Origin: Lichenifustis flavocetrariae
GTDB lineage: Bacteria; Pseudomonadota; Alphaproteobacteria; Rhizobiales; Beijerinckiaceae
Assembly (NCBI RefSeq): GCF_026130545.1
Contig: NZ_JAMOIM010000004.1
Location: 124,001-188,000, forward strand
Direction of reading: 5' to 3'
DNA length: 64,000 nucleotides
In this document: in pieces, positions 38,087 through 47,161 of the stretch
How the letters are laid out: every line of letters begins with the position of its first letter
Position numbering within the stretch: the stretch's first letter is position 1
Made by a program: the position numbers and the translations under genes
The notes under the pieces: generated by a model
Databases searched by the model: none
What the model was told of the DNA's origin: nothing
Seen by the model: only the letters and a program-made list of their open reading frames with translations

Positions 38087-39198
38087 GTATGCCCCAGTGC
38101 CCACGCTACCGCGTCAGACTTTTTCTGTCTGTCGATCTCGTCGGGTCGACTGTGTTCAAGGCCGGTCGCGGTGGGGAGGGAACAAGCGACCCTTATCCGG
38201 TCTGGGTCAACGAGACGAGGAAGTTCTACCGGCAGTTTCCAGACATTTTGGCCTCGAAGTTCCGCAGCATCGCCGATCCACATTCAGCAGAAGGGCACGC
38301 GGAGTTTGTCCCGAAACTGTGGAAGACAGTGGGAGACGAGATCATCTTCTGCTGCAAATTGATGGACGTGACGCATCTGGCTTGGTGCGTGACGTCATTC
38401 CTGAGATCGCTGGATGCCTACGGCAGGATCCTGGAGCCGATCAACGCATTGGACGTGAAGGGAACGGGATGGGTCGCCGCGTTCCCGGCGCCGAATGTGA
38501 CCGTCGAGGTGGCGGGAAGAACGCGCGGGGCTGCCAGTCTGGACTATATAGACGAGGAATTCGAGACCCAGGCCGACAACAGCCCCGGTGATTTCGATTT
38601 TCTCGGTAAGGACATCGATTCAGGATTTCGCGTCGCCCAGTATGCGGCGGCTGACAGGTTCGCTGTGTCTGCCGAACTGGGTCTGCTGCTCTGTGAAGCG
38701 ACGAAGTTGCGCATGTTTCAAGACAAGCTTGTCTTTCATGGACGGGAACCTCTGAAAGGCGTGATCAGCAGCCGACCATATCCGATCATCTCGGTCGACA
38801 CGGAGCGCAGTACCAAGAGGCGGGATGTCAAAGACCACGAGCGTGCGTTGACCGGACAGGCGGCGTCAAATCCGACTCTTCTTCGAACATTTTTGACAGC
38901 CTTTCTCGAAGACGAAAAGATGGATGCTCCCGTGCTGCCCCACGCCGGCGACGGGATCGACGCGAGTCGGGTCCCGAGCAGCTATAAGGAATTCGCGAAC
39001 TCTTGGGCCGAGACGGTCAAGGAAACGACGATGCGATCGTCGCGCGAGAAGCAAGCTTCCGAAGCCGACCAGATCGATGGAGTTCTTCCTCCACGGCTCC
39101 TGACGGTTCTGGGGCAGTTGCGAGATCGTCAGAGGCGGGAGGAGATCAGACGTGGCTCCCTTTCGATCGTGCCTTCAGCATCCGACACTCCGAATTGA
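38083..39198 (+). CDS. divergent class III nucleotidyl cyclase-like protein
   Basis: 371 residues. RLFLSVDLVGSTVFK supplies the first metal Asp (D18), WKTVGDEIIF the second (D85) with a candidate base-contact Lys at 81. A late segment, LGKDIDSGFRVAQYAAADRFAVS (about 174-196, quoted here in two parts: LGKDIDSGFRV and AQYAAADRFAVS), sits where normal cyclases have VNxAxRL, but the Asn/Arg pair is replaced by G181-F182-R183. This divergent layout resembles the Pycsar pyrimidine cyclases as I remember them. The C-terminal 120 residues are helical and unassigned. It is translationally coupled to the ImmA/IrrE gene; no TIR or transmembrane effector is adjacent. Activity unproven. Confidence 0.72.
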   Translation: MSMPQCPRYRVRLFLSVDLVGSTVFKAGRGGEGTSDPYPVWVNETRKFYRQFPDILASKFRSIADPHSAEGHAEFVPKLWKTVGDEIIFCCKLMDVTHLAWCVTSFLRSLDAYGRILEPINALDVKGTGWVAAFPAPNVTVEVAGRTRGAASLDYIDEEFETQADNSPGDFDFLGKDIDSGFRVAQYAAADRFAVSAELGLLLCEATKLRMFQDKLVFHGREPLKGVISSRPYPIISVDTERSTKRRDVKDHERALTGQAASNPTLLRTFLTAFLEDEKMDAPVLPHAGDGIDASRVPSSYKEFANSWAETVKETTMRSSREKQASEADQIDGVLPPRLLTVLGQLRDRQRREEIRRGSLSIVPSASDTPN

Positions 39199-39320
39199 AG
39201 GGCATAGGTGGATGCTCCGAGGGCGGAAAACCGCGAAGGGTCACCCAGAAGATGCGGGCTCACCGTACGTAATCCGCCAAGCCTACGAGATTCCCCTGCC
39301 GAGCCCGAGCTGGAACGCCG

Positions 39321-40004
39321 TCAAGCTGCCAGCGCCTCGAACAATCGCAGCCCATCCGTGCCACCCACCAAGGGATCGATCAGATTCTCTGGATGGGGCA
39401 TCAGGCCCAGCACGTTGAGGTCGGCCGAATAGATGCCGGCGATGTTCCGCTCCGAGCCGTTCGGGTTGGATTGTCCACCCGTCTCGCCGGCGGCATTGCA
39501 ATAGCGGAACGCGACGCGACCATCACCCTCGAGCCGCTCCAGTGTGTCAGTGTCGGCCGTGTAATTGCCCTCGCCGTGAGCGACACAGAATTTCACGGCC
39601 TCGCCCGCCGCGAAGCGCCGCGTGAACGCCGTATCGGTCCGCTCCACCTGGACGTGCTGGAAGTGACACAGGAAGCGCAGGTTTTGGTTGCGGACCAGAA
39701 CGCCCGGCAACAAGCCTGCCTCGCAGGCGATCTGAAATCCGTTGCAGATCGCCAGCACCAGTCCACCGCGCGCCGCATGCGCCCGCACCGCATCCATGAT
39801 CGGAGCCCGGGCCGCGATGGCGCCGCAGCGCAGGTAATCGCCATAGGAGAAGCCACCCGGCAACACGACGAGATCGGTGCCCTGCGGCAAAGCCGTTTCG
39901 GCGTGCCACACCATTGTGGGGCGGCGGCCCGTTCCCTTCGTCAGCGCGCGGGCGACATCCGTCTCGCGATTGATCCCCGGGAACGTGACGACGGCCGAGA
40001 TCAC
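39321..40004 (-). CDS. purQ: phosphoribosylformylglycinamidine synthase subunit PurQ
   Basis: A 227-residue glutamine amidotransferase, the ammonia-releasing subunit of FGAM synthase in purine synthesis. It has VVTFPGINRETD at the start, the nucleophile-elbow Cys in LVLAICNGFQIACEAGLLPG and the His-Glu dyad in LMPHPENLIDPL. The GTG at 40004 overlaps the purS stop by 4 bp (GTGA). The frame is open far upstream, but that part is non-coding. Confidence 0.97.
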   Translation of the reverse strand: MISAVVTFPGINRETDVARALTKGTGRRPTMVWHAETALPQGTDLVVLPGGFSYGDYLRCGAIAARAPIMDAVRAHAARGGLVLAICNGFQIACEAGLLPGVLVRNQNLRFLCHFQHVQVERTDTAFTRRFAAGEAVKFCVAHGEGNYTADTDTLERLEGDGRVAFRYCNAAGETGGQSNPNGSERNIAGIYSADLNVLGLMPHPENLIDPLVGGTDGLRLFEALAA

Positions 40005-40252
40005 GAATGCGTTCCGTCGAGCTCGATCCGGTAATCCTCGATGACCGTGTTGGCCAGAAGTTGCTCGCAGGCTTGCGTCAGAACCGTCTGCGCCTTGGCG
40101 GGATCCGCCGCACCGAGGTCGACATCGAAGAGCTTGCCCTGCCGAATGGCTCCGATCCCGTCGATCCCCAGTGACCGCAAAGCGCCTTCGATGGCTTTGC
40201 CCTGCGGGTCGAGAACCCCGGCTTTCAAAGTGACGGTGACACGGGCTTGCAT
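40001..40252 (-). CDS. purS: phosphoribosylformylglycinamidine synthase subunit PurS
   Basis: An 83-residue protein, MQARVTVTLKAGVLDPQGKA..., with the standard PurS pattern including QGKLFDVDL and the C-terminal CEQLLANTVIEDYRI. It bridges PurQ and PurL in the three-part FGAM synthase. PurL is not in this window downstream of purQ, so the complex is split. ATG 40252. Confidence 0.95.
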   Translation of the reverse strand: MQARVTVTLKAGVLDPQGKAIEGALRSLGIDGIGAIRQGKLFDVDLGAADPAKAQTVLTQACEQLLANTVIEDYRIELDGTHS

Positions 40253-40562
40253 GGGAGAGCTCGGGGCGTAACGGGAAAGGCAGGGGAGCCTTAACCCACG
40301 AAGGCCGCGTGACGCAAAACCTTTCACAGCCGCTGGAGGGCCTCGCGTCCTCATTCTGACGAGCCGAAGCTGAGATCCGGAACCGGAGCCTCGGTCGACA
40401 AGGTCGTCGCGCGAAGATCCCGGGATCGGACGCGGCTCCGACACAGGAACGCCCAGCCGGCTTGTGCCTGCGAAACTTTCTCCTGATGGAGCTTCGACGT
40501 CGGATCGCCTGGATCAAGGTTTCAATCTCGGTTAGGTCTCGACGCGAGGCAGGGCGGAGATT
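40253..40562. other. 310-bp divergent intergenic region (purS / HAD)
   Basis: No gene is seen. Two open frames extend from purS and purQ into it but their translations lack any protein character. It must hold the purSQ promoter and that of the HAD gene; I see no clear -35/-10 or riboswitch fold. Confidence 0.4.
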
Positions 40563-41246
40563 GTGCGGACATTCACGGGTTGCGACCTGATTATCTTCGA
40601 TTGTGACGGTGTGCTGGTCGATAGCGAGATGCTCGCGATCCGGGCCATGTGCGGCGTGTTGAACGAGGCCGACATCCCGGCCACGGAGTCCATGATCCTG
40701 CGCTGCTTCGGGATGAAACAGCTCGACACCCTCCGGCGGATCGCGGCCGAGACCGGCCGAGAGATCCCGCCCAATGTGGCAGAGCGCCTCTGGCCGGCGA
40801 CCCGCAGCGCCTTTGAGGCCTCGCTTAGACCCATGCCGGGGATTTTCGATGTTCTGGATCTGGTAACCGGCCCCAAGCGCTGCGTCGCTTCTTCATCCCA
40901 TCCCGAACGCATCGCAACGAGCCTCGCGCTGACGGGTCTCGCCAGCTATTTCGGCGACAGCGTCTTTTCGTCTCATCAGGTCGTTCGCGGCAAACCGGCC
41001 CCGGACCTATTCCTGTTCGCTGCCGCCTCGATGAGCGTCGATCCTGCAAGATGCGTGGTGATCGAGGATTCTGCCTTCGGCATCGAGGGGGCCCGTGCCG
41101 CCGGCATGACCCCCTATGGCTTCACTGGCGGCGCGCATATTCAGGCCGGACACGACGCAGCCCTGCGCCAGGCTGGGGCCGTCGCGGTGGAAGCCACATG
41201 GGAGGCGATGTCCGGGCGGCTGCTCGGTTCATGCGTCGCGCCGTAA
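40563..41246 (+). CDS. HAD-superfamily phosphatase, beta-phosphoglucomutase-like
   Basis: 227 residues. Motif I IIFDCDGVLVDSEMLA (nucleophile Asp), motif II CVASSSHPER, motif III Lys in VVRGKPAPDLFLFAA and motif IV VVIEDSAFGIEGARAAGM are intact. The cap domain lies between residues 20 and 85. A cytosolic sugar phosphatase or phosphomutase; the substrate cannot be read. Start GTG 40563. Confidence 0.9.
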   Translation: MRTFTGCDLIIFDCDGVLVDSEMLAIRAMCGVLNEADIPATESMILRCFGMKQLDTLRRIAAETGREIPPNVAERLWPATRSAFEASLRPMPGIFDVLDLVTGPKRCVASSSHPERIATSLALTGLASYFGDSVFSSHQVVRGKPAPDLFLFAAASMSVDPARCVVIEDSAFGIEGARAAGMTPYGFTGGAHIQAGHDAALRQAGAVAVEATWEAMSGRLLGSCVAP

Positions 41247-41336
41247 ACCGGCGGGTTCCGAGCCAAATGGCCCAAGGGACCCCATCCGAACCGCAAGTGG
41301 CTTGAAACGCCCGGCCAGCCGACGCATCCTCTTCTC

Positions 41337-42428
41337 ATGTCCACCGTATTCAAGCCGCGAAGCGATCTCGAAGCCACCACGGCCCTCTCGACCCTGAATG
41401 TCCGCTCGCGCGACATCTTCAAGCGCATCGTCGATTCCTATCTGTCGACCGGCGAACCGGTCGGCAGCCGCAACCTGTCCCGGCTCCTGCCAACGAGCCT
41501 GTCGCCAGCCTCGGTGCGTAACGTCATGTACGAGCTCGAACAGCTCGGCCTGATCTACGCGCCGCACACCAGCGCCGGTCGCCTGCCGACCCATCTCGGC
41601 CTGCGCTTCTTCGTCGATGCGATGCTCGAATGGGGCGATCTCGGCGAGAGTGAGCGCCGACGCATCGACGCGGAGCTCAGAGCCGCCTCGCAGGCCCGCA
41701 CGCTTGACGGCGCGCTGTCCGAAGCCATGGGCCTTCTGTCCGGCTTGACCCGCGGTGCCGGCGTCGTTGTGACCGGTAAGGAGAATCCAGGGCTGAAGCA
41801 CATCGAATTCGTCCGCCTCGATGCTGAACGCGCGCTCGCCGTGCTGGTCGCCGAGAACGGCTCGGTCGAGAACCGGGTGGTGATGACGCCGCGCGACCTG
41901 CCGGCCTCGGCCCTGATCGAAGCCGGCAACTATCTCAGCGCGCGGATCAAGGGCCGGACGCTTGCGGAAGCCCGGGCTGAGATCGAGACGGAGCTGAGCG
42001 CCGCGCAATCCGAACTCGACGAATTGTCGGCGCGCGTGGTCGACGCGGGTCTCGCCTCATGGGCAGGCCTTCAAGGTGACCGTCGTCTCATCGTGCGCGG
42101 TCAGGGCAACCTCCTCGAAGACCTGACGGCGCTCGAAGACCTCGAACGCATCCGCCTCCTGTTCGACGATCTCGAAACCAAGACCGAGGTCATCGAGCTG
42201 CTCGACCGCGCCGAAACCGGCGAGGGTGTCCGGATCTTCATCGGCGCCGAGAACAAGCTGTTCTCGCTCTCGGGCTCGTCGATGATCGCGACTCCGTTCC
42301 GTGATCGTGACCAGAAGATCATCGGCGTCCTCGGCATCATCGGACCCACCCGCCTCAACTATGCCCGGGTCGTTCCCATGGTGGATTACACGGCGCGGGT
42401 GATTTCGCAGTTCATCGGGCGCGTGTAG
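41337..42428 (+). CDS. hrcA: heat-inducible transcription repressor HrcA
   Basis: A 363-residue HrcA. The N-terminal winged helix includes [56 protein letters not shown] (quoted in parts), and the C-terminal GAF-like domain ends with [20 protein letters not shown]. It represses groE and similar genes by binding CIRCE. No CIRCE element or grpE lies here; the next gene, after 11 bp, is an SCO protein. Confidence 0.96.
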   Translation: MSTVFKPRSDLEATTALSTLNVRSRDIFKRIVDSYLSTGEPVGSRNLSRLLPTSLSPASVRNVMYELEQLGLIYAPHTSAGRLPTHLGLRFFVDAMLEWGDLGESERRRIDAELRAASQARTLDGALSEAMGLLSGLTRGAGVVVTGKENPGLKHIEFVRLDAERALAVLVAENGSVENRVVMTPRDLPASALIEAGNYLSARIKGRTLAEARAEIETELSAAQSELDELSARVVDAGLASWAGLQGDRRLIVRGQGNLLEDLTALEDLERIRLLFDDLETKTEVIELLDRAETGEGVRIFIGAENKLFSLSGSSMIATPFRDRDQKIIGVLGIIGPTRLNYARVVPMVDYTARVISQFIGRV

Positions 42429-42439
42429 GAAGCCAAGTG

Positions 42440-43027
42440 ATGACCAGACGCTCCGTTCTGACGCTTGCCGGCATCGGCGCGGCGGTCGGCCTCCTTCTCT
42501 CGGTGACGGCGCTGGTGCTGCTTCTGCAGCCGCCTTCGGCCGTGGGGGGCCGAGCCGCCATCGGCGGACCCTTCGCGCTGATCGACCAGGACGGCCGGCC
42601 CGTGACCGAGGCGAGCCTCGAGGGTGAGCCGTCTCTGCTGTTCTTCGGTTACACGCATTGCCCCGATGTGTGTCCGACGACGCTCAACGACATGAGTCAG
42701 ATGCTCGATGCGCTCGGCCGAGATAAGAAGGCGCAAGGCATCTTCGTCACGGTCGATCCCGAGCGCGACACGCCGGCGGTCCTCAAGGACTACCTGTCGA
42801 ACTTCGATCCCCGCATCAAGGCTTTCACAGGGACGCCCGAGGCGATTGCCGCGATGGAGAAGAGCTACAAGGTCTATGCCAAGAAAGTATCGTCCACCGA
42901 TGGCAGCTATTCGATGGATCACACCGCCATCGTCTATCTGATGGACAAGGAGGGCCGCTTCGTGAACGCCTTCAACCTGGAGCAGTCCCCCAAGAACGCC
43001 GCGGCGGAATTCGCGTCCTATTTGTGA
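42440..43027 (+). CDS. SCO1/SenC family copper chaperone-like protein
   Basis: 195 residues. One N-terminal membrane anchor (SVLTLAGIGAAVGLLLSVTA) and a thioredoxin-like domain with CPDVCP (copper Cys pair) and the ligand His in YSMDHTAIVYLM. It helps load copper into cytochrome oxidase or acts as a thiol reductase in the periplasm. Start ATG 42440; an adjoining GTG precedes it. Confidence 0.93.
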   Translation: MTRRSVLTLAGIGAAVGLLLSVTALVLLLQPPSAVGGRAAIGGPFALIDQDGRPVTEASLEGEPSLLFFGYTHCPDVCPTTLNDMSQMLDALGRDKKAQGIFVTVDPERDTPAVLKDYLSNFDPRIKAFTGTPEAIAAMEKSYKVYAKKVSSTDGSYSMDHTAIVYLMDKEGRFVNAFNLEQSPKNAAAEFASYL

Positions 43028-43166
43028 TGTGGTCGCCACCTGCATGGCTAAGAAGTGGTTGCTGGGTGATGCGGACGACACGCACTGTTCTCTGGCCCGC
43101 TTGCGTTCAGCAGATCTCATCAGATTGATGAGCGACAAAATTCATGCGTTTCGACCTACTTCGGCA

Positions 43167-43206
43167 TCTCCCCTCTCCCTTGTGGAGAGGGGGTGGGGGT
43201 GAGGGG
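43167..43206. repeat. palindromic REP-like repeat, left copy
   Basis: A hairpin CCCCTCTCCC-TTGT-GGAGAGGGGG followed by TGGGGGTGAGGGG. It is the inverted counterpart of the copy at 43256-43298, and such elements occur dispersed in proteobacterial intergenic regions. Confidence 0.75.
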
Positions 43207-43255
43207 CGGAACGCTCATGTGTTTGTCAGAGGGAAGCGTCGGGAATGCCGTCGCG

Positions 43256-43298
43256 ACCCTCACCCCCTTCCCCTCTCCGCAAGGGAGAGGGGAGAAGG
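43256..43298. repeat. palindromic REP-like repeat, right copy
   Basis: ACCCTCACCCCCTTCCCCTC leads into the hairpin CCCCTCTCC-GCAA-GGGAGAGGGG. It mirrors the left copy, so the two form a head-to-head pair 50 bp apart, the layout of mobile REPIN-type units. Confidence 0.75.
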
Positions 43299-43398
43299 CG
43301 TCTTCGAGAGCCGCGACCGACATCGGGTTTCCCGGCCATAAGCCTGCGCCCACCAACGTCGGATATCTTCCAGGATCCCGCCGAAAGGGCGGCCTTTC

Positions 43399-44316
43399 AT
43401 GATCGTCCGCAGCCGCCTCGATCTCTGGCAGCTTCTGTTCCGCATGCGCGGGTCGGTGATCCCCCGCATCAAGGGGCGCATCGCCGCGGTCGTGGCGCTG
43501 TCGATCGTCGTCGTCGTGCTGCAGGATGCGCGATGGATGAATGCCGCCCCTCTCGCGGCGCTGCCGTTCTCGCTGATCGGCATCGCGCTTTCCATCTTTG
43601 CCGGGTTCCGCAATTCGGCCTCCTACGATCGCTGGTGGGAAGGCCGGAAGGTATGGGGCCAGGCGCTGGTCGACATCCGCAGCCTGACCCGGCAAGCGAT
43701 CACCTACGGGGCACACGGCGACGCGATGCAGGCCCGGCCCTTGACGTTGCGTTGCGCGGCTTTTCTGCACGCCTTGCGTGACCGGCTGCGCGGCGATCCT
43801 CTCGGTCCGGCGGCGCTTGCCCACCTTCCCGAGCCCGAACATGGCGTGCTGGCCGCCGCCCGCAATCCGCCGAACCTCATCCTTCGGGCGATGTCGTCCG
43901 ATATCGCGGTGTGGCTGGCGCAGGGACGCATCGAAGCGCAAATGGCTGTCGCGATGGAGGAGCGCGTCGTCGCGCTATCGGGCGCACTCGCGGCCTGCGA
44001 GCGGCTGAAGTCGACCCCGATCCCCTACACGTACTCGCTGCTGCTGCACCGAACCGTCTATCTGTTCTGTCTGCTGCTCCCCTTCGGCCTCGTGGCCACG
44101 GCTGGTGCCTGGACGCCGCTCGCGGTCGCGATCGTGTCCTACACGTTCTTCGGCCTCGATGCTCTCGGCGACGAGCTCGAAATGCCGTTCGGGTGCGGTG
44201 TCAACGCCCTGCCGATCGACGCGATGGCAGGGACGGTTGAAATCGACGTGCTCGAGCTGCTGGGCCAGCCGGGTCTGCCGCCCGACCCGCAGCCCGTCGA
44301 TGGCATTCTGCTGTGA
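43399..44316 (+). CDS. bestrophin family channel protein
   Basis: 305 residues. The bestrophin signatures FAGFRNSASYDRWWEGRKVW, ACERLKSTPIPYTYSLLLHR and FFGLDALGDELEMPFG are present, with four membrane helices. Family members form pentameric ion channels (anion- or sodium-selective in bacteria). Start ATG 43399, 100 bp after the repeat pair. Confidence 0.93.
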   Translation: MIVRSRLDLWQLLFRMRGSVIPRIKGRIAAVVALSIVVVVLQDARWMNAAPLAALPFSLIGIALSIFAGFRNSASYDRWWEGRKVWGQALVDIRSLTRQAITYGAHGDAMQARPLTLRCAAFLHALRDRLRGDPLGPAALAHLPEPEHGVLAAARNPPNLILRAMSSDIAVWLAQGRIEAQMAVAMEERVVALSGALAACERLKSTPIPYTYSLLLHRTVYLFCLLLPFGLVATAGAWTPLAVAIVSYTFFGLDALGDELEMPFGCGVNALPIDAMAGTVEIDVLELLGQPGLPPDPQPVDGILL

Positions 44317-44332
44317 CCGGCGTCACGACCAT

Positions 44333-45253
44333 TCAATAGAAACCGATGGGGAAATACTTCAGGTAGAGATCGGCGTAGACACCCTTCGCGGCCACTTGTG
44401 CGAGCGCATAGTCGAGGGCCCGGCGCAGTCTCTGGTCGTCCTTGCGGACCGCAATGCCCGCCCCTTGCCCGAAAAAGCGGCTTTCGGTGAACGGCCCGCC
44501 GCGGAACACGCAGCATCCGCCCGCCGCGTCGCCGTTGAGCCACAGAGCCGCGGCGATGCCATCATCGAAGAGGGCGTCGATCGTGCCATTCTTGAGCGCG
44601 GCGCGGGCTGACGCGGCCGAGGAGAACGGCACGATAGTCGCACCGGGAAAGAAGGTTCGCAAGTAAGCCTCGTGCGCCGTGCCGGATTGCACGCCGACCT
44701 TCTTGCCCGCGAGGGCTTCGGGCGTCGGATCCCCGAGGGTTGCGTCGGAGCGCGTGAGGAAACGCGCCGGCGTCCGGTAATAGGCCCTCGTGAAGGCGAC
44801 CGTCTTGCGGGCCTCCTCGGTGATCGAGAGCGACGCGATGGCGGCATCGGCCTCGCGCCCGGTCACGGCCGGCACGATCGTCTCCCATGCACGCGCCTGA
44901 ATCGTGCAACTCACCTTCAGTTCGTCGCAGAGCGCACGCGCCAGGTCGACGTTGAACCCTGTCAGGGTGCCGTCCGCCAGCGTGAAATCGAAGGGCGCGT
45001 AGTCGTCGCCGGTGACGAAGCGGATCGTCGTGGCAGGATCAAGATCCGGCTTTTCCAGCACCCGCTGCGAGTCCCAAAAGCTTGGGAGAAAGACATCCGG
45101 CGGACGCTCGGCCGCCAGCAAGCCCCGTCCGCCGCACAGGACGCTCGCGACGACAATCAGGATTCTGCACCCACCCCGCAATTGCCGCTCGCTTTCAATC
45201 GGGAAGCCTTCGATGATCGGACCTGTATGGCGTATCGGAAAGCCTGACCGCAA
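44333..45253 (-). CDS. polar-amino-acid-type ABC solute-binding protein
   Basis: A type II periplasmic binding protein (SBP_bac_3). A signal (CRILIVVASVLCGGRGLLAAE) is followed by RFVTGDDYAPFDF, GFNVDLARALCDEL, SITEEARKTVAFTRAYYRT and GKKVGVQSGTAHEAYL. It would bind an amino acid or related ligand, but no ABC permease is adjacent; alone it may serve as a sensor. The start codon is uncertain: TTG 45253 overlaps the divergent glycosyltransferase start; TTG 45181 is nearer the signal. Confidence 0.88.
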   Translation of the reverse strand: MRSGFPIRHTGPIIEGFPIESERQLRGGCRILIVVASVLCGGRGLLAAERPPDVFLPSFWDSQRVLEKPDLDPATTIRFVTGDDYAPFDFTLADGTLTGFNVDLARALCDELKVSCTIQARAWETIVPAVTGREADAAIASLSITEEARKTVAFTRAYYRTPARFLTRSDATLGDPTPEALAGKKVGVQSGTAHEAYLRTFFPGATIVPFSSAASARAALKNGTIDALFDDGIAAALWLNGDAAGGCCVFRGGPFTESRFFGQGAGIAVRKDDQRLRRALDYALAQVAAKGVYADLYLKYFPIGFY

Positions 45254-47136
45254 TGGGGGCTCGGGACAGCGAGCAGTGGGACAGCATGGCGCAGGTGGGG
45301 CCCGCTGTTGGCTTGCCGCCGGAGATCGCCTTTATCCCGGTGGGGGTCGTGGCTCAGACGACCCTGGCGCGTGCCGCGCGTGCTGCCGCGACCTCCGAGG
45401 TCTCGGCCGAACGGGCCCTTCTGGCCGAAGGGCACCTGTCGGTGGATCGCTATTATCGTCTGCTGGCCACCCACCTCGGCCTTCCCTTTGCCGAAACTCC
45501 GCTGCGGCCGGCGCCCAACGCCGACCTCGTCTCCGTAATGGCCACCGGCATTCTGCCGCTCGCGCCGAACCGGCGCGGCTGGCGATGGCTGGCGGCACCC
45601 TCCGGAACCGTCCTGCGAACCTTTCTCGAACGCGCGGCTTCGCAGGCGGGAGGGACGGTCGCGATCACCTCGCCCGATCGACTCGAAGCTCTGATAAGGC
45701 AGGATCGGCGATCCGGTGTTGCCCAACTGGCAAGCCACGGGCTCGCCGACTGGAACGGATCCTTGTCGGCCAAGGGCGGTCTCACGCTCCGGCAGATCGT
45801 GTGGGGCGCGTCTATGGCCGTGGCACTATGCGGGGCGGCCTGGATCGCGCCCGCGGCCTGCCTCGATCTGCTCGCGCTCCTGTTCTCGCTGGCGTTTCTC
45901 CTGGCCGTCGCCGTGCGCCTCGCCGCCACGGCGGCCAGCCCGGAACCCGCGTCGCGGGATCAGGTCGACCGCATCCCGGATCATGACTTACCTCTCTACT
46001 CCATCGTGGTTCCGCTCTACCGTGAGGCTCCCGAGGTGCGTCGCCTCACGGCCGCCTTGAGCCGTCTCGACTATCCGCGAAGCAAACTCGACATCCTGTT
46101 GATGATCGAGGCCGATGATCGGAGCACGCTCGCAGCGCTGGAACGCTTGGACTTGCCCGCCTGCTACCGCATCGTCATGGCCCCGGACGGGCGGCCGCGC
46201 ACCAAACCACGCGCCCTGAACGTGGCACTACAATTCGCGCGGGGGCGCTTCCTGGTCGTCTATGACGCCGAAGACGAACCCGAACCGAACCAGCTCCGCG
46301 TCGCCCTGGCAGGGTTCCGCGCGAGCCCGGACGTCGCCTGCCTGCAGGCCCGCCTCGCCATCGACAATATCGCGGATTCCTGGCTGACCCGGATGTTCGC
46401 GCTCGAATATGCGGCGCTGTTCCATGTGGTGAATCCCGGCCTCGCGGCCCTCGGCCTGCCCATTCCCCTCGGGGGGACATCGAACCACTTCCGGGCCGAC
46501 GTGCTGCGGCGCGTCAATGGCTGGGATGCCTGGAACGTCACCGAGGATATCGATCTCGGGATCCGCCTCGCGCGCCTCGGGCATCGCGTCGCGACGATTC
46601 CTTCGAACACGTTCGAAGAGGCGCCGCATCGGCTGGACGCCTGGCTGGCCCAGCGGCGACGCTGGCAAAAGGGATGGATGGTGACGCTCGCCACCCATTC
46701 GCGTGCTCCCCTGCGCACCTGGGAGGAGCTGGGCCTGTGGGGCGGACTCGCGGCCTGGGGGATGCTGTTCGGGACGATCGCGTCCTGCCTGCTTGGTCCG
46801 TTTTGCGCCAGCGTGGTCGCGCTGCGGTTCTGGTCGGGCGACCTGCTCCATCCCCGCACCCACGCGGATGTGGCCTGGAGCACCTTGAGCTGCTTTCTCG
46901 TCGCGACAGGGATCGTGAGCGCGGTCTGGCCGATCCTGCGCGGGCTCAGGCGCCGCGGTCTCATCCGCCTCTGCCCCTGGCTCCTGGCGCTCCCGATCTT
47001 TCTCCTGCTGCTGTCGCTCGCGGCCTGGCAGGCTCTCTTCGAAGTTGGGGGCCGTCCCTATTTCTGGGCCAAGACCGAGCATGGGCAGGCCAAGCGGCGG
47101 CTTGGGATCGCGGGTCGGCGATCCGGCGGGGGATGA
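45253..47136 (+). CDS. GT2 cellulose-synthase-like glycosyltransferase with MshEN-like N-terminus (XagB-like)
   Basis: 627 residues. Residues about 25-140 resemble the type II secretion ATPase N-domain (ERALLAEGHLSVDRYYRLLATHLGLPF); such MshEN modules bind c-di-GMP in some proteins. Two helices (about 190-230) precede a GT2 domain with YDAEDEPEP (DxD), VTEDIDLGIRL (TED) and QRRRWQKGW, then further helices. It is built like XagB, which makes an exopolysaccharide in Xanthomonas. A polymer synthase at the inner membrane is likely. ATG 45286 is an alternative start. Confidence 0.87.
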   Translation: MGARDSEQWDSMAQVGPAVGLPPEIAFIPVGVVAQTTLARAARAAATSEVSAERALLAEGHLSVDRYYRLLATHLGLPFAETPLRPAPNADLVSVMATGILPLAPNRRGWRWLAAPSGTVLRTFLERAASQAGGTVAITSPDRLEALIRQDRRSGVAQLASHGLADWNGSLSAKGGLTLRQIVWGASMAVALCGAAWIAPAACLDLLALLFSLAFLLAVAVRLAATAASPEPASRDQVDRIPDHDLPLYSIVVPLYREAPEVRRLTAALSRLDYPRSKLDILLMIEADDRSTLAALERLDLPACYRIVMAPDGRPRTKPRALNVALQFARGRFLVVYDAEDEPEPNQLRVALAGFRASPDVACLQARLAIDNIADSWLTRMFALEYAALFHVVNPGLAALGLPIPLGGTSNHFRADVLRRVNGWDAWNVTEDIDLGIRLARLGHRVATIPSNTFEEAPHRLDAWLAQRRRWQKGWMVTLATHSRAPLRTWEELGLWGGLAAWGMLFGTIASCLLGPFCASVVALRFWSGDLLHPRTHADVAWSTLSCFLVATGIVSAVWPILRGLRRRGLIRLCPWLLALPIFLLLLSLAAWQALFEVGGRPYFWAKTEHGQAKRRLGIAGRRSGGG

Positions 47137-47161
47137 GTATTGCGCAGCGATGCCGCCGGCC

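Larger units (their letters stand above)
43028..43398. other. 371-bp intergenic region carrying a repeat pair
   Basis: Between the SCO gene and the bestrophin gene there is no supported gene. Short frames cover it only because it holds low-complexity G/C tracts. The palindromic repeats listed separately occupy its middle. Confidence 0.5.

Noticed and set aside
43144-43341. plus frame of 65 codons over the palindromic repeats
   Set aside because: It arises from the low-complexity repeat sequence; no ribosome site or conserved pattern.
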